Assembly (NCBI RefSeq): GCF_900116235.1
Contig: NZ_FPAA01000010.1
Span: 62,001-126,000, forward strand
From: Marininema halotolerans
GTDB lineage: Bacteria > Bacillota > Bacilli > Thermoactinomycetales > DSM-45169
Direction: 5' to 3'
DNA: 64,000 nucleotides
The notes below the pieces were generated by a model. It was not told the origin of the DNA and did no database searches. It saw only the letters and a list, made by a program, of their open reading frames with translations. A program made the translations under genes and the position numbers. The stretch's first letter is position 1. Each line of letters opens with the position of its first letter. Positions 9,426 to 18,164 of the stretch are shown here, in pieces.

Positions 9426-10445
9426 ATGCGTCGGATTGCATGGATTTTCGTTGTCATTTTTGGCATGATGGCTTTTGTATCTGGATGTGGAGAGAAGAGT
9501 ACTGATGAAGTTGTGGGAGATCTTTCTAAACGGTCCGATACGATGGAAAGTTACAAAAGTGTAGGGAAGATGAAGATTCAGACAGGAAATGCGCCTCAGG
9601 AGTACGATGTAGAAGTTTGGTACAAAAAGCCTAACTTTTACCGTGTCAGTTTGAAAAACACACAAAAAGATGTGACTCAAATTTTACTGCGAAACGAGCA
9701 GGGGGTGTTTGTTCTTACGCCTCAACTAGAAAAAAGCTTTCGTTTCCAAAGTGATTGGCCAGAAAATAGTGGGCAGGTGTACTTGTATCAGTCCCTTTTA
9801 GAAAGCATTATTGATGATTCCAAACGGAAGATGACACACAAAAAGAATCGTTATCAATTTGAAGTGGTGGCGAACTATCCGCAAAACCAAACCCTAAAAA
9901 CCCAGCGCATTTGGATGAACGATGATTATCACCCGCAGAAGGTTGAAGTGTTGGATGGGGAACAAAAAGTGATGGTGGAAGTGAAGTTTAATCGCTTTGA
10001 AGCAGAGCCTACTTTCGACAAGGATGCCTTTGATATGAAGCGGAATATGATGGGGTATGCGGGTCGAAGTGTCCCCACGTTGGCTAAGAAAAAATCCGAT
10101 GACAAAGATGTAAAGGTTCTCAGCCCAGAATGGACACCGAAACAAAGTGATTTGGAAAGTGAGACCGGTGTGGATACTCCGAATGGTAAAGCGGTCATCA
10201 TTCGCTATTCAGGAAAAAAACCCTTTACCTTAACTGAACGCAATCCAGGGGCTGTCGAAACCAGTATGCAAGTGTATGGAAAGCCCATCGATCTCGGATT
10301 TACCACAGGCGTACTGATTGAAGCAGATGGAAAAAAACGCTTATCCTGGACCTATGAGGGTACCGATTTCGAATTGAATGGCGCCTTAGCAGAGAAGGAA
10401 ATGGTCAAAGTGGCTCGTTCTGTGTTTGCTGAAGAGGAAAAATGA
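9426..10445 (+). CDS. ydcC: YdcC-like sporulation lipoprotein (LolA-like fold)
   Basis: This 339-residue lipoprotein starts with a signal peptide that ends in the lipobox VSGC (Cys21), so it should be tethered outside the membrane. The rest contains the LolA/LolB-like beta-rich domain (YDVEVWYKKPNFYRVSL near residue 58; the MLLRNEQGVFVLTPQLEKSF-type strand pair). In Bacillus, YdcC lies next to alr in the same order and is linked to sporulation; its mechanism is unknown to me. The ATG has a weak site GAAAGGGTTGATGAA just before it. A terminator follows 6 bases after the stop. Confidence 0.85.
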   Translation: MRRIAWIFVVIFGMMAFVSGCGEKSTDEVVGDLSKRSDTMESYKSVGKMKIQTGNAPQEYDVEVWYKKPNFYRVSLKNTQKDVTQILLRNEQGVFVLTPQLEKSFRFQSDWPENSGQVYLYQSLLESIIDDSKRKMTHKKNRYQFEVVANYPQNQTLKTQRIWMNDDYHPQKVEVLDGEQKVMVEVKFNRFEAEPTFDKDAFDMKRNMMGYAGRSVPTLAKKKSDDKDVKVLSPEWTPKQSDLESETGVDTPNGKAVIIRYSGKKPFTLTERNPGAVETSMQVYGKPIDLGFTTGVLIEADGKKRLSWTYEGTDFELNGALAEKEMVKVARSVFAEEEK

Positions 10446-10450
10446 GTTAC

Positions 10451-10476
10451 ACTCGCCATATACTGGCGGGTTTTTC
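10451..10476 (+). terminator. Intrinsic terminator
   Basis: ACTCGCCA and TGGCGGGT form an eight-pair stem followed by TTTTTC right behind the lipoprotein gene. Confidence 0.8.
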
Positions 10477-10587
10477 TTTGTGGAGAAGTAGCAAAGAGGC
10501 TTTGCAAATCCAGGCCATCCGTTGTATGATGAGCTTGCTATCGAGTGAGCAGAGCCGCTTCGTATCGCAGGAAATGGGGTAGATGAG

Positions 10588-11025
10588 TTGACTAGCCAAT
10601 CCATTCAGGAGGAAACACCTTCCTATACGTTGTTACTTTACCGTAAAGCGAGCGGACAACGATGGAGTGAGATGATCATCTTTTTGATCGGTTTTTTTGC
10701 GATGGTTCCTTTTTTTGAGTTGCGTTCAACGCCGTTTATTCTCATGATGTTACTATGGGGTGTTCTGGTGATGGGACTGACTCCTGCACTCTATCGCTTG
10801 ATCTACCGACCACACTATACACTTACCCCTGATTCTCTCGTCATTCAAAAACGAGGGGAGTCGGCTGTTTATCATTTATCTGAGGTAAAACCTGGTTATA
10901 ATTATCCCAACCTTTATGTTGTAAAGGGAAAGAAAATGGCATTACTCGTGAGTGATGACTTTCTAAGTGATCTAGAGGCCCAGCGAGAGCTGGTGAAACG
11001 AGGATTGAAACGTCGTGGTAAATGA
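10588..11025 (+). CDS. Two-helix membrane protein with PH-like C-terminal domain
   Basis: This 145-residue protein has two hydrophobic segments (about residues 30-47 and 51-70) followed by a beta-rich domain with YTLTPDSLVIQKRGE near residue 88, which resembles bacterial PH-like membrane proteins. Function unknown. It starts with TTG at 10588. Its last 11 bases overlap the GTG start of alr, so the two genes are probably translated together. This placement directly before alr is not part of the Bacillus order I know. Confidence 0.7.
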   Translation: MTSQSIQEETPSYTLLLYRKASGQRWSEMIIFLIGFFAMVPFFELRSTPFILMMLLWGVLVMGLTPALYRLIYRPHYTLTPDSLVIQKRGESAVYHLSEVKPGYNYPNLYVVKGKKMALLVSDDFLSDLEAQRELVKRGLKRRGK

Positions 11026-12190
11026 TTCCTACTATCGTGATACCGTCGCGATCATTGATTTAGACGCGATTACTCATAATGTCAATCAATTTAAAAAGAG
11101 ACTGGCTCCGTCGGTTCGCATGATGGTGGCTGTGAAAGCGAATGCGTATGGTCACGGAGCTGTACCGGTATCCAAAGCCGCATTGGAAGCTGGAGCGACG
11201 GATCTCGCCGTCGCTTTTCTTGATGAGGCGATTGCTCTCCGTAAAGCAGGTATTGATGCGCCCATATTGATATTGGGTCATGTTCCTGATCGTGGCATAA
11301 AAGAGGCACTAGATCATCAGATTGCACTCACTGTTTTTGATAAGCAGACGCTCCGCTATATTTCTCAAGTAGCTACCGAACAAGGCGTATCGGCGAGGGT
11401 TCATTTGAAAATGGATACAGGAATGGGTCGCTTAGGATTGTGGGGAGATGATATCCTGCCAATGGCGGAGGAGGCTGCTACTCTTCCAGGGATTGATCTA
11501 GAGGGGTTATATACCCATTTTGCTACGGCAGATGAACCGAATAAGAGCTATACAGAAAAGCAATATGAACAGCTCATGCGGGTAAATCAATGTCTCTTAA
11601 ATCGAGGCATTCGGATCCCACTGATTCATTGTTCCAATAGCGCTGCGGCGATTGATTTGCCAGAGATGTCCCAGGGAATGGTGCGTATCGGGATTAGCCT
11701 ATATGGGTATTACCCGTCAACGGATGTGGATCATCAAGCGGTACAATTGCGACCGGCCCTTACCCTAAAGACCAAAGTGGTTCAAGTGAAAAAGCCGGAA
11801 CCTGGAACGGGTATTAGTTATGGACGTACTCACATTGCCCAGAAGGAAGAATGGGTTGCTACCTTACCGGTCGGTTATGCAGATGGATATAGTCGTTTGT
11901 TGTCAAATCGTGGTCATGCGTTGGTTCGAGGGAAACGGGTGCCGATCATCGGAAGAGTTTGTATGGATCAAACCATGATTGATGTGACCTCGGTCATGCC
12001 ACTGGAATCAGGTGAAGAAGTCATCCTTTATGGTAACCAGAACGGTCAGTGCATTCATGTGGATGAGATCGCCTCCTTGATGGGGACCATCTCCTATGAA
12101 GTGACGTGTCTATTAGCGCAGCGTATTCCACGGATCTATATCCAAAAAGGTGTGCAAAATGGAATTGCGAATTCACTCCTTCAGGATTAA
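11015..12190 (+). CDS. alr: Alanine racemase
   Basis: This 391-residue PLP enzyme makes D-alanine for peptidoglycan and also affects spore germination. The PLP lysine sits in AVKANAYGHGA (Lys near residue 40), the substrate-side motif HLKMDTGMGRLG is near 130, and the second-domain catalytic Tyr is in GISYGRTH near 270. The start is GTG at 11015, inside the end of the preceding gene. It is followed by mazE-mazF, as in Bacillus, but with a 300-base gap that has its own promoter. Confidence 0.97.
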   Translation: MVNDSYYRDTVAIIDLDAITHNVNQFKKRLAPSVRMMVAVKANAYGHGAVPVSKAALEAGATDLAVAFLDEAIALRKAGIDAPILILGHVPDRGIKEALDHQIALTVFDKQTLRYISQVATEQGVSARVHLKMDTGMGRLGLWGDDILPMAEEAATLPGIDLEGLYTHFATADEPNKSYTEKQYEQLMRVNQCLLNRGIRIPLIHCSNSAAAIDLPEMSQGMVRIGISLYGYYPSTDVDHQAVQLRPALTLKTKVVQVKKPEPGTGISYGRTHIAQKEEWVATLPVGYADGYSRLLSNRGHALVRGKRVPIIGRVCMDQTMIDVTSVMPLESGEEVILYGNQNGQCIHVDEIASLMGTISYEVTCLLAQRIPRIYIQKGVQNGIANSLLQD

Positions 12191-12493
12191 ATGTTGTTCT
12201 ACGGTGGAAAAACCAGCGGATACTTGGGAAAAAACTTTCTGACTTGATAGTGGGTGAGAAGGAATTTTGTCACGTAACGCGAATAAAATTAATATTGTCC
12301 TTTAAAAATCATGAGGTTTTTGGGAGAAAAAGCGACAGGTTTATTCGTTTGGATTTGCTGATCATCAAAGAAACGTACGTTCCAATGTAGGGAGGGAAGA
12401 AGCTTTCTCTCCAGTATAATTTTGCAACGTGTTTAACATAATGGTAATATTGTTAAGGGAATCGCCAACGGTGATGATTGGTTGGGGGTGCGA
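12191..12493 (+). promoter_or_regulatory. alr-mazE intergenic region with SigA-type promoter
   Basis: No convincing gene lies in this 303-base gap. TTGCAA at 12422-12427 and TAATAT at 12445-12450 are separated by 17 bases, which fits a SigA promoter for mazE-mazF. No strong terminator for alr is visible. Confidence 0.55.
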
Positions 12494-12769
12494 ATGTTGT
12501 CCGAGACAAAGAGAATAATGATTAGCCTGCCACAGCACCTTCTTCAGGAAGTGGATGGGTTGGTGCAGAAGGAAAACTCGAATCGTAGTGAGTTTGTTCG
12601 CCAGGCAATGAAGCTGTATCTCTACGAGCGCAAGAAGCGATTAATTCGCGAAATGATGCAACGTGGTTATATGGAAATGGCTAAAATAAACCTGAATATC
12701 GCATCGGAAGCTTTCGAGGCGGAAGATGAAGCTGACGATACGACGATCCGGCTGGTAAGTGGGGTGTAA
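12494..12769 (+). CDS. ndoAI: EndoAI/MazE-type antitoxin (ribbon-helix-helix)
   Basis: This 91-residue protein neutralises the EndoA toxin and represses the operon. The N-terminal RHH motif ([17 protein letters not shown] and [10 protein letters not shown]) binds DNA; the C-terminal part ([12 protein letters not shown]-like, ending in VRLVSGV-like RLVSGV) wraps the toxin in the Bacillus complex. The ATG at 12494 follows GGGGGTG; an upstream TTG at 12482 is in frame but less well placed. The stop lies 4 bases before the toxin start. Confidence 0.95.
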   Translation: MLSETKRIMISLPQHLLQEVDGLVQKENSNRSEFVRQAMKLYLYERKKRLIREMMQRGYMEMAKINLNIASEAFEAEDEADDTTIRLVSGV

Positions 12770-12773
12770 ACCT

Positions 12774-13124
12774 TTGATAGTAAAGCGTGGCGATGTATAC
12801 TTTGCCGATCTCTCTCCTGTGGTCGGATCTGAACAAGGTGGGGTTCGTCCCGTTTTGGTAATTCAAAACAATATCGGGAATCGATTTAGCCCTACGGTGA
12901 TCATCGCCGCGATTACCGCCCAGATTCAAAAGGCGAAACTACCCACCCACGTGGAAATCGATGCGAAGATCTACGGGTTTGACCGGGATTCGGTCATCTT
13001 GTTGGAACAGATCCGAACCATCGATAAACAAAGGTTAACCGATAAGATTACGCATTTAGATGACGAAATGATGTCTCGCGTAAATGAAGGGCTCAATATT
13101 AGTCTGGGCCTTATTGACTTTTAG
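12774..13124 (+). CDS. ndoA: EndoA/MazF-type endoribonuclease toxin
   Basis: This 116-residue mRNA interferase cuts mRNA at specific short sequences (UACAU in Bacillus). From memory it is nearly identical to Bacillus subtilis Endo[16 protein letters not shown], then [10 protein letters not shown], and [13 protein letters not shown]. The start is TTG at 12774, which gives the normal length; the GTG further upstream would add five unrelated residues. It is directly followed by a terminator, which separates it from rsbU. Confidence 0.97.
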   Translation: MIVKRGDVYFADLSPVVGSEQGGVRPVLVIQNNIGNRFSPTVIIAAITAQIQKAKLPTHVEIDAKIYGFDRDSVILLEQIRTIDKQRLTDKITHLDDEMMSRVNEGLNISLGLIDF

Positions 13125-13130
13125 ATCAAG

Positions 13131-13170
13131 AAAAAAAGGGATGCCGTAAATCGACAGCATTCCTTTTTTT
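13131..13170 (+). terminator. Intrinsic terminator behind mazF
   Basis: AAAAAAGGGATGC pairs with GCATTCCTTTTTT around a 12-base loop and ends in a T run. Confidence 0.85.
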
Positions 13171-13390
13171 CTTTTGTTGTATAATGAGGTTGAATGATGA
13201 AACGTTATCGTCTGGGTAGTGCACATGGTCTCTACCTAATCATCCGAGTGCTCAATCAACCCATTGGATGTGAGAGCATGGCAATCATTCCTCGTAGGTT
13301 TTAACAAGAAAGAAAAGCAAGTGCTAGTGACTTAATAAGGCTAGCCTTGGGGCGTGGAGTGAACACTCTACGTTATCGATTTGAGGTGAC

Positions 13391-14398
13391 ATGATGAAAG
13401 TTCAGTTGTATCAACAATATCGGGAGTTGATCACCTCCTACCTGCAGGATAAAGGGGAAGATACCCTGTACGCTGCCCAGCAGATGAGTAAGTGGATGAT
13501 GGAGCATAAAATCCCCCCCGAAGAGATGGTTAGTGCTCATGCTGAGGTGTTAAAGGAGTACTTGCCCAATCTTCCCAAGGAAGTTAGTGATTCCTTTAAA
13601 ATCTTATTGGAAATGATGATTGGCTACGGGATTGCTTTACGTGAGCATGAAAGCCTCCTCAATCGGCAAAAGGAATTGGAATATGAGATTGAGGTAGCAG
13701 TCGGTATGCAACAGACTCTTTTACCGAATCATTCTCCCCGAATGCATGGTCTTGATGTAGGGGTTATCAGTGTACCTGCCCATCGGATGAGCGGGGATTA
13801 CTATAATTTTGTCGATCATGATCATAGCTCATTAGGAGTTGCCCTTGCTGACATCATCGGGAAGGGGATTCCAGCAGCCTTGTGTATGTCCATGATTAAA
13901 TATGCGATGGATCAGCTGGATCATCCTACTGGCGGTCCTTCAGGCGTACTCGGACGTTTAAATTCTGTCGTGGAACGCAATGTGGATGCGAGTATGTTTA
14001 TCACCATGGTTTATGGTGTATATGAACGAGAGAACCATAAATTTCGCTATGCCACAGCAGGACACGAACCAGGGTTTATTTTCCGTGAAAAGGATGGCTC
14101 CTTTGAGGATATGGCTACTAAAGGGCTCGTATTAGGGGTCGCGAAGGAAATTTCCTATGAGGAATTTTCGATTCATCTTGAACCGGGTGATGCCGTCATT
14201 CTTTTTTCGGATGGGGTGACAGAAGCACGTGTGGAAGGTCAGTTTTTAGGTAGGGAGAGGTTTAAGGAGCTCGTGCGTCAGTATATGCACCTACCAGCTC
14301 AGGAGGCTGTAGAAGCGATGTACCAAAGCCTCTATGAACAAGCTAATTATGAATTAAAAGATGATCAGACGATCATGATTTTGCGACGTCCCAAATAA
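13391..14398 (+). CDS. rsbU: PP2C-type phosphatase RsbU
   Basis: This 335-residue phosphatase dephosphorylates the anti-anti-sigma factor RsbV and so activates SigB. The first 80 residues match the all-helical RsbU_N domain that binds the activator RsbT in Bacillus. The PP2C domain (residues 120-335) has metal-binding Asp residues in MSGDYYNF, LADIIGKGIPAAL and FSDGVTEAR, and the RYATAGHEPGF strand. The start follows TTGAGGTGAC. No rsbR, rsbS or rsbT gene lies upstream in this window, so its activator is either encoded elsewhere or absent. Confidence 0.95.
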   Translation: MMKVQLYQQYRELITSYLQDKGEDTLYAAQQMSKWMMEHKIPPEEMVSAHAEVLKEYLPNLPKEVSDSFKILLEMMIGYGIALREHESLLNRQKELEYEIEVAVGMQQTLLPNHSPRMHGLDVGVISVPAHRMSGDYYNFVDHDHSSLGVALADIIGKGIPAALCMSMIKYAMDQLDHPTGGPSGVLGRLNSVVERNVDASMFITMVYGVYERENHKFRYATAGHEPGFIFREKDGSFEDMATKGLVLGVAKEISYEEFSIHLEPGDAVILFSDGVTEARVEGQFLGRERFKELVRQYMHLPAQEAVEAMYQSLYEQANYELKDDQTIMILRRPK

Positions 14399-14414
14399 TG
14401 ACAAGTGAGTATTG

Positions 14415-14439
14415 GTTTAGATTTTATCACAAGGGGTAA
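14415..14439 (+). promoter_or_regulatory. Probable SigB promoter in front of rsbV
   Basis: GTTTAG at 14415-14420 and GGGTAA at 14434-14439 are 13 bases apart. Each matches the SigB consensus (GTTTAA and GGGTAT) at five of six positions with the right spacing. The start of transcription would lie about 20 bases before the rsbV ATG. In Bacillus subtilis a SigB promoter also sits just before rsbV, so the position agrees with known autoregulation. Confidence 0.7.
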
Positions 14440-14467
14440 AGTCACTTGTGTGGAGGGTGAGCTAATT

Positions 14468-14785
14468 ATGAATGTAACCATTCAAGAACATACCCAATCA
14501 GATTCGGCCACGACGTTGGTGGTTTCCGGTGAAGTGGATGCTTATACAGCACCACAACTGCGGGAGAAATTAATGCCTTTGACAAAGCAAAAGCAGGAGA
14601 TCTTCTTGGATCTAACCGCAGTGGAATATATGGATAGTACAGGGTTAGGTGTATTAATTGGTGCATATAAGTCATTGCGTGCCCAGGGTGGACGCTTAGT
14701 TCTCGTTGGAATGAGCGCCCGACTGAGTCGGTTATTAAAAATTACGGGTTTGACTGAGATTATTGATATCGAAGACGGAGCATAG
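14468..14785 (+). CDS. rsbV: Anti-anti-sigma factor RsbV
   Basis: This 105-residue STAS-domain protein binds RsbW and frees SigB when it is unphosphorylated. The phosphorylated Ser is in YMDSTGLGVLIG near residue 57. The ATG at 14468 is preceded by GGAGGGTGAGC; the upstream part of the open frame (from 14405) has no ribosome site and contains the SigB promoter. It is 11 bases from rsbW. Confidence 0.96.
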   Translation: MNVTIQEHTQSDSATTLVVSGEVDAYTAPQLREKLMPLTKQKQEIFLDLTAVEYMDSTGLGVLIGAYKSLRAQGGRLVLVGMSARLSRLLKITGLTEIIDIEDGA

Positions 14786-14796
14786 GAGGGCGGATC

Positions 14797-15285
14797 ATGG
14801 TGGAACCATGCAAAGATTTAATTGAACTGGCCATCCCTGCGAAGGCTCAGTATGTGGGTGTGGTCCGATTGACTGTGTCCGGCATCGCGAATCGGATGGG
14901 CTTTCACTATGACGATATTGAAGATATGAAATTGGCTTTGGCAGAAGCGTGTACCAATGCGGTTGATCATGCATATGCCGGTCAAGAAGGACAGATTGCG
15001 ATCTCATTTTTTATTTATGATGATCGATTGTCGATTCGTGTCAGCGATGAAGGGAACAGTTTCGACATCTCTTCTGTGAAACAGCGTTCAGGTCCGATTG
15101 ATAAGGATCTCCCTTTGACCTCTATGAGGGAAAGGGGGCTGGGCCTTCATTTGATGGAGACGTTGATGGATCGCGTCGAAATCGATGGAGAACGTGGAGT
15201 AATTGTCACCCTGACCAAGTTTATTCATAGGGACGAGGTGGAGCAAGATGTCGACTCGCCCGAAAAAACGAAATCTCACGGCTGA
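14797..15285 (+). CDS. rsbW: Anti-sigma-B factor, serine kinase RsbW
   Basis: This 162-residue GHKL-fold kinase binds SigB to hold it inactive and phosphorylates RsbV. The ATP-binding N box (EACTNAVDHAY near residue 50) and the G boxes (VSDEGNSFD near 85, and RERGLGLHLM near 110) are present. The start follows GGAGGGCGG. Its 3' end overlaps sigB by 38 bases, which keeps the sigma factor and its inhibitor in balance. Confidence 0.96.
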   Translation: MVEPCKDLIELAIPAKAQYVGVVRLTVSGIANRMGFHYDDIEDMKLALAEACTNAVDHAYAGQEGQIAISFFIYDDRLSIRVSDEGNSFDISSVKQRSGPIDKDLPLTSMRERGLGLHLMETLMDRVEIDGERGVIVTLTKFIHRDEVEQDVDSPEKTKSHG

Positions 15286-16033
15286 GGAGATCCAAGAAAT
15301 GATCCGCCTCTATCAAGAAGAGGGAGATACGGACGTCCAAGCGCAATTGGTCGAACACTATACCTCTTTGGTAGAAACCATGGCATCTAAATTTGCCCGT
15401 GGTGCGGAGCCCTTCGAGGACTTGGCTCAGGTGGGGATGATCGGTTTACTCGCGGCTCTCAGACGGTATGATGCTTCTTTTGGTCGTAGCTTCGAAGGAT
15501 TTGCTGTTCCTACAATCGTAGGGGAAATTAAGCGATATATTCGGGATAAGACCTGGAGTGTGCATGTTCCTCGTCGGATCAAAGAATTGGGTCCGCGGAT
15601 TAAAAAAGCGGTGGAAGAGTTGACGATTCAGTATCAAAGGTCTCCTCATGTCGACGAGATTGCTGATTATTTGCAAGTGACCCCTGAGGAAGTCTTAGAG
15701 ACGATGGAGATGGGACGTAGCTACAATGCTGTATCTGTGGACAGCCCCATCGAGGCCAATAGCGATGGCAGTCATGTCACACTCCTTGATTTAGTAGGAA
15801 GCAATGATCGTGGTTTTGATCAGGTGGATCAAAATATGTTGTTGGAAAAAGCTTTTCAAGTGCTGACAGAACGTGAACAAGATATCTTGCAAATGACGTT
15901 TTTTGATAACCTGAGCCAGAAGCAGGCTGGGGAAAGCCTTGGGATTTCTCAGATGCATGTATCACGTCTTCAACGTCGTGCCTTAGGAAAGTTGCGAGAA
16001 GCGATTCGGATGGAAGCCACTGAAATTATATAG
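15248..16033 (+). CDS. sigB: General stress sigma factor SigB
   Basis: This 261-residue SigB/SigF/SigG-family sigma factor shows region 2 (EDLAQVGMIGLLAALRRYD), region 3 (IKELGPRIKKAVEEL) and region 4 (LTEREQDILQMTFFDNLSQ, and the helix-turn-helix SQMHVSRLQRRAL). Position behind rsbU-rsbV-rsbW identifies it as SigB rather than a sporulation factor. ATG at 15248 has GAGGTGGAGCAAG upstream. A terminator follows. Confidence 0.96.
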   Translation: MSTRPKKRNLTAEEIQEMIRLYQEEGDTDVQAQLVEHYTSLVETMASKFARGAEPFEDLAQVGMIGLLAALRRYDASFGRSFEGFAVPTIVGEIKRYIRDKTWSVHVPRRIKELGPRIKKAVEELTIQYQRSPHVDEIADYLQVTPEEVLETMEMGRSYNAVSVDSPIEANSDGSHVTLLDLVGSNDRGFDQVDQNMLLEKAFQVLTEREQDILQMTFFDNLSQKQAGESLGISQMHVSRLQRRALGKLREAIRMEATEII

Positions 16034-16041
16034 CGATTGTT

Positions 16042-16070
16042 AACCGCTCCATAGGTAGCGGTTTTTTTTT
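16042..16070 (+). terminator. Intrinsic terminator of the sigB operon
   Basis: AACCGCT and AGCGGTT flank a short loop and are followed by a run of nine T bases. Confidence 0.9.
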
Positions 16071-16201
16071 GCCCTTGGCCTGTGGGTAAACTAAGGGTTT
16101 CATTTGCATTGTAAATATTTCGAAAAACGAAATGAACCCAAATCTCCGTTATAATGTTAAATGGACGGATTAGATGAGTGAGCGAGAAGGAGAGAGTTTG
16201 T

Positions 16202-17146
16202 ATGAATCAAGGAGAGAAAGGGTCAGTTAGTTTAACGTATAGTTTATTAGGATTAATGTCGATCTTTTGGGGAAGTGCTTTTGTTGGTTCGAAGATGGTT
16301 GTGGGGGTGGTTCCTCCTACTGTGGCGGCCTTTATACGTTTTGGATTAGGTGGATTGATGATGGGGCTTTATTTATTGGTGCGCGGGAGAGGAAGGTATG
16401 CTCCGATTCCACGACAGCGGTGGTTCAGTATTGCACTTCTCGGGATCATTGGGGTCACGATATTTAATGCCTGTGTATTTTTAGGGCTCGATTATGCAAC
16501 AGCGGCGGATGCAACCATGATGATCCCCACATTAAGTCCTGTCATTACGGTGATACTTACGGTTTTATTTCTGAAAGGTAGCTTGACAGGAAAACAGGGG
16601 ATTGGACTGAGCGTAGCTATTCTAGGTTCTCTTATTTTCTTTGTGGGGATTAATTCCTCCGGTGAGATTGCCCCTCAGCGCCTTTTAGGAGATGGGATTT
16701 TATTGATTGCGGCCATTTGTTGGTCGATCTACACAACCGTAGGGAGCCGAGTATTAGCGGGTTTGGATCCTTTTCTGGTGACAGCGTGTTCACTTCTTCT
16801 CGGTTCCTCCATTCTTGGGGTGATTGCTTGGCCTTCCTTTAGTACAGTCGAGTGGGAGAGCCTCGGATGGCAATTTTGGGCATTACAAGGGTATTTAGCG
16901 TTGTTTCCTACAGTACTATCCAACTGGTTTTATTATCGGGGTATTCAACATGTTGGCCCTTCTCGGGCAGCGGTGTTTATGTACTTTGTCCCTATTTCCG
17001 GGCTGATGTTGTGTTGGCTGATCTTGGATGAAAAACTAGGCCCCATTCAGCTATTTGGTTCTGGGCTATTGATTGTGGGGGTATGGTTAGTCAATCGTGG
17101 CCCTAAGAAAAGTAAGAAGCCACTTGTGATAAAAGAAGCGGCCTAA
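16202..17146 (+). CDS. EamA-family (DMT) transporter
   Basis: This 314-residue inner membrane protein has ten hydrophobic helices in two EamA repeats. FWGSAFVGSKMVV in helix 1 and the GPSRAAVFMYFVPISGLM segment near residue 255 are typical. Members export amino acids or other metabolites; the substrate is not predictable. The ATG at 16202 is chosen because AAGGAGAG lies 8 bases upstream; an upstream in-frame GTG at 16178 has no such site. A TATAAT hexamer occurs at 16150-16155, but I see no matching -35. Confidence 0.9.
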   Translation: MNQGEKGSVSLTYSLLGLMSIFWGSAFVGSKMVVGVVPPTVAAFIRFGLGGLMMGLYLLVRGRGRYAPIPRQRWFSIALLGIIGVTIFNACVFLGLDYATAADATMMIPTLSPVITVILTVLFLKGSLTGKQGIGLSVAILGSLIFFVGINSSGEIAPQRLLGDGILLIAAICWSIYTTVGSRVLAGLDPFLVTACSLLLGSSILGVIAWPSFSTVEWESLGWQFWALQGYLALFPTVLSNWFYYRGIQHVGPSRAAVFMYFVPISGLMLCWLILDEKLGPIQLFGSGLLIVGVWLVNRGPKKSKKPLVIKEAA

Positions 17147-17153
17147 GGGATGT

Positions 17154-17198
17154 AAACACAGGTTTGGAACGGAGAGACTCCTTTCGAACCTGTGTTTA
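17154..17198. terminator. Bidirectional terminator between the transporter and fdhD
   Basis: AAACACAGGTT pairs with AACCTGTGTTT around a loop that can itself pair (GGAG/CTCC). It serves two converging genes. Confidence 0.8.
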
Positions 17199-17255
17199 TT
17201 ATTAGGATAGGTGATAACAAATCATATGAGTCAGCGTAAAACGACTTGAGTGATC

Positions 17256-18164
17256 TCAATGATTGGATCCTTTTAATAGTATCCGATGTCCACCCGTGTA
17301 TATATTAAAACGCCCCTCACGGGCAAAGCCGATAAGGGTGATATTAAACTGATGGGCAAGATCATAAGCGAGGCTGGAGGGGGCTGACACAGCAACGACG
17401 ATGGGGATGCCTGCGACGGCAGCCTTCTGTAAAATCTCAAAACTTGTCCGACCGCTCACCATCAGTATGCCTTGGCTAAGAGGGGGGTGCTTGTGCAAAA
17501 AAGCATGCCCGAGTAGTTTATCCACCGCATTATGACGGCCGATGTCTTCCCGCAAAGCAAGAAGGTTTCCTTGACCATCGAACCAACCAGCGGCGTGAAT
17601 GCCACCGGTTTTTTCAAAGACCGATTGGGATAGACGAAGCGTATTACCCAGTTCGTAGATGATTTCATCGGTGGTGGTAAATCCATCGGGAAGTGCCTGA
17701 ATACCACGAACTTCAATGGCTTCAAGGGAGGCCTTTCCACAAACGCCACAACTCGAACTAGTATAGAAGTGACGGGTGAGGTGCTCAAGGTGAAGGGAGA
17801 CATCGGTGTAAACGTTCACATTGACAATATTGTATCGTTGCTCCCCATCCACCTTTGGATCACGGCAGTAGGTGATGGAGTGGATGGCTTCTCTGGAGGG
17901 AAGAATTCCTTCTGTAAAGAGAAAACCTGCGGCTAGATCAAAATCATCCCCTGGTGTGCGCATCGTGACGGCGATGGAGATCGGGTCTCTGACGGATGGG
18001 TGAGTGAGACGGATCTCAAGCGGCTCCTCTCCCGCAAGGGAATCGGTATGTACTTGGGATTGTCCTTGTCTAACTTGATGGACTTTCCGGCGGGGAGCCT
18101 GTGATCGGTGAGGGGGGGTCACCCTGTGTTCACTTCCTTTTTCGGGATGGAGAGATTCTTCCAT
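17256..18164 (-). CDS. fdhD: Formate dehydrogenase accessory sulfurtransferase FdhD
   Basis: This roughly 302-residue protein passes sulfur from a cysteine desulfurase to the molybdenum cofactor of formate dehydrogenase. The reactive-cysteine loop SSSCGVCGKAS (two Cys separated by two residues) is present near residue 138, and the nucleotide-side motif REDIGRHNAVDKLLG near 205. The ATG at 18164 has GAGGATCTCA upstream, better than the upstream in-frame ATG at 18182. The gene starts inside the end of the dinB-like gene. The extra N-terminal 45 residues are basic and low complexity. Together with the Mo-cofactor genes at 28-37 kb it implies a Mo-dependent formate dehydrogenase, which is not in this window. 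Confidence 0.93.
   Translation of the reverse strand: MEESLHPEKGSEHRVTPPHRSQAPRRKVHQVRQGQSQVHTDSLAGEEPLEIRLTHPSVRDPISIAVTMRTPGDDFDLAAGFLFTEGILPSREAIHSITYCRDPKVDGEQRYNIVNVNVYTDVSLHLEHLTRHFYTSSSCGVCGKASLEAIEVRGIQALPDGFTTTDEIIYELGNTLRLSQSVFEKTGGIHAAGWFDGQGNLLALREDIGRHNAVDKLLGHAFLHKHPPLSQGILMVSGRTSFEILQKAAVAGIPIVVAVSAPSSLAYDLAHQFNITLIGFAREGRFNIYTGGHRILLKGSNH

Noticed and set aside
13194-13304. 36-codon frame before rsbU
   Set aside because: It begins a few bases behind a possible -10 element and has only a weak ribosome site; the sequence shows no recognisable protein features.
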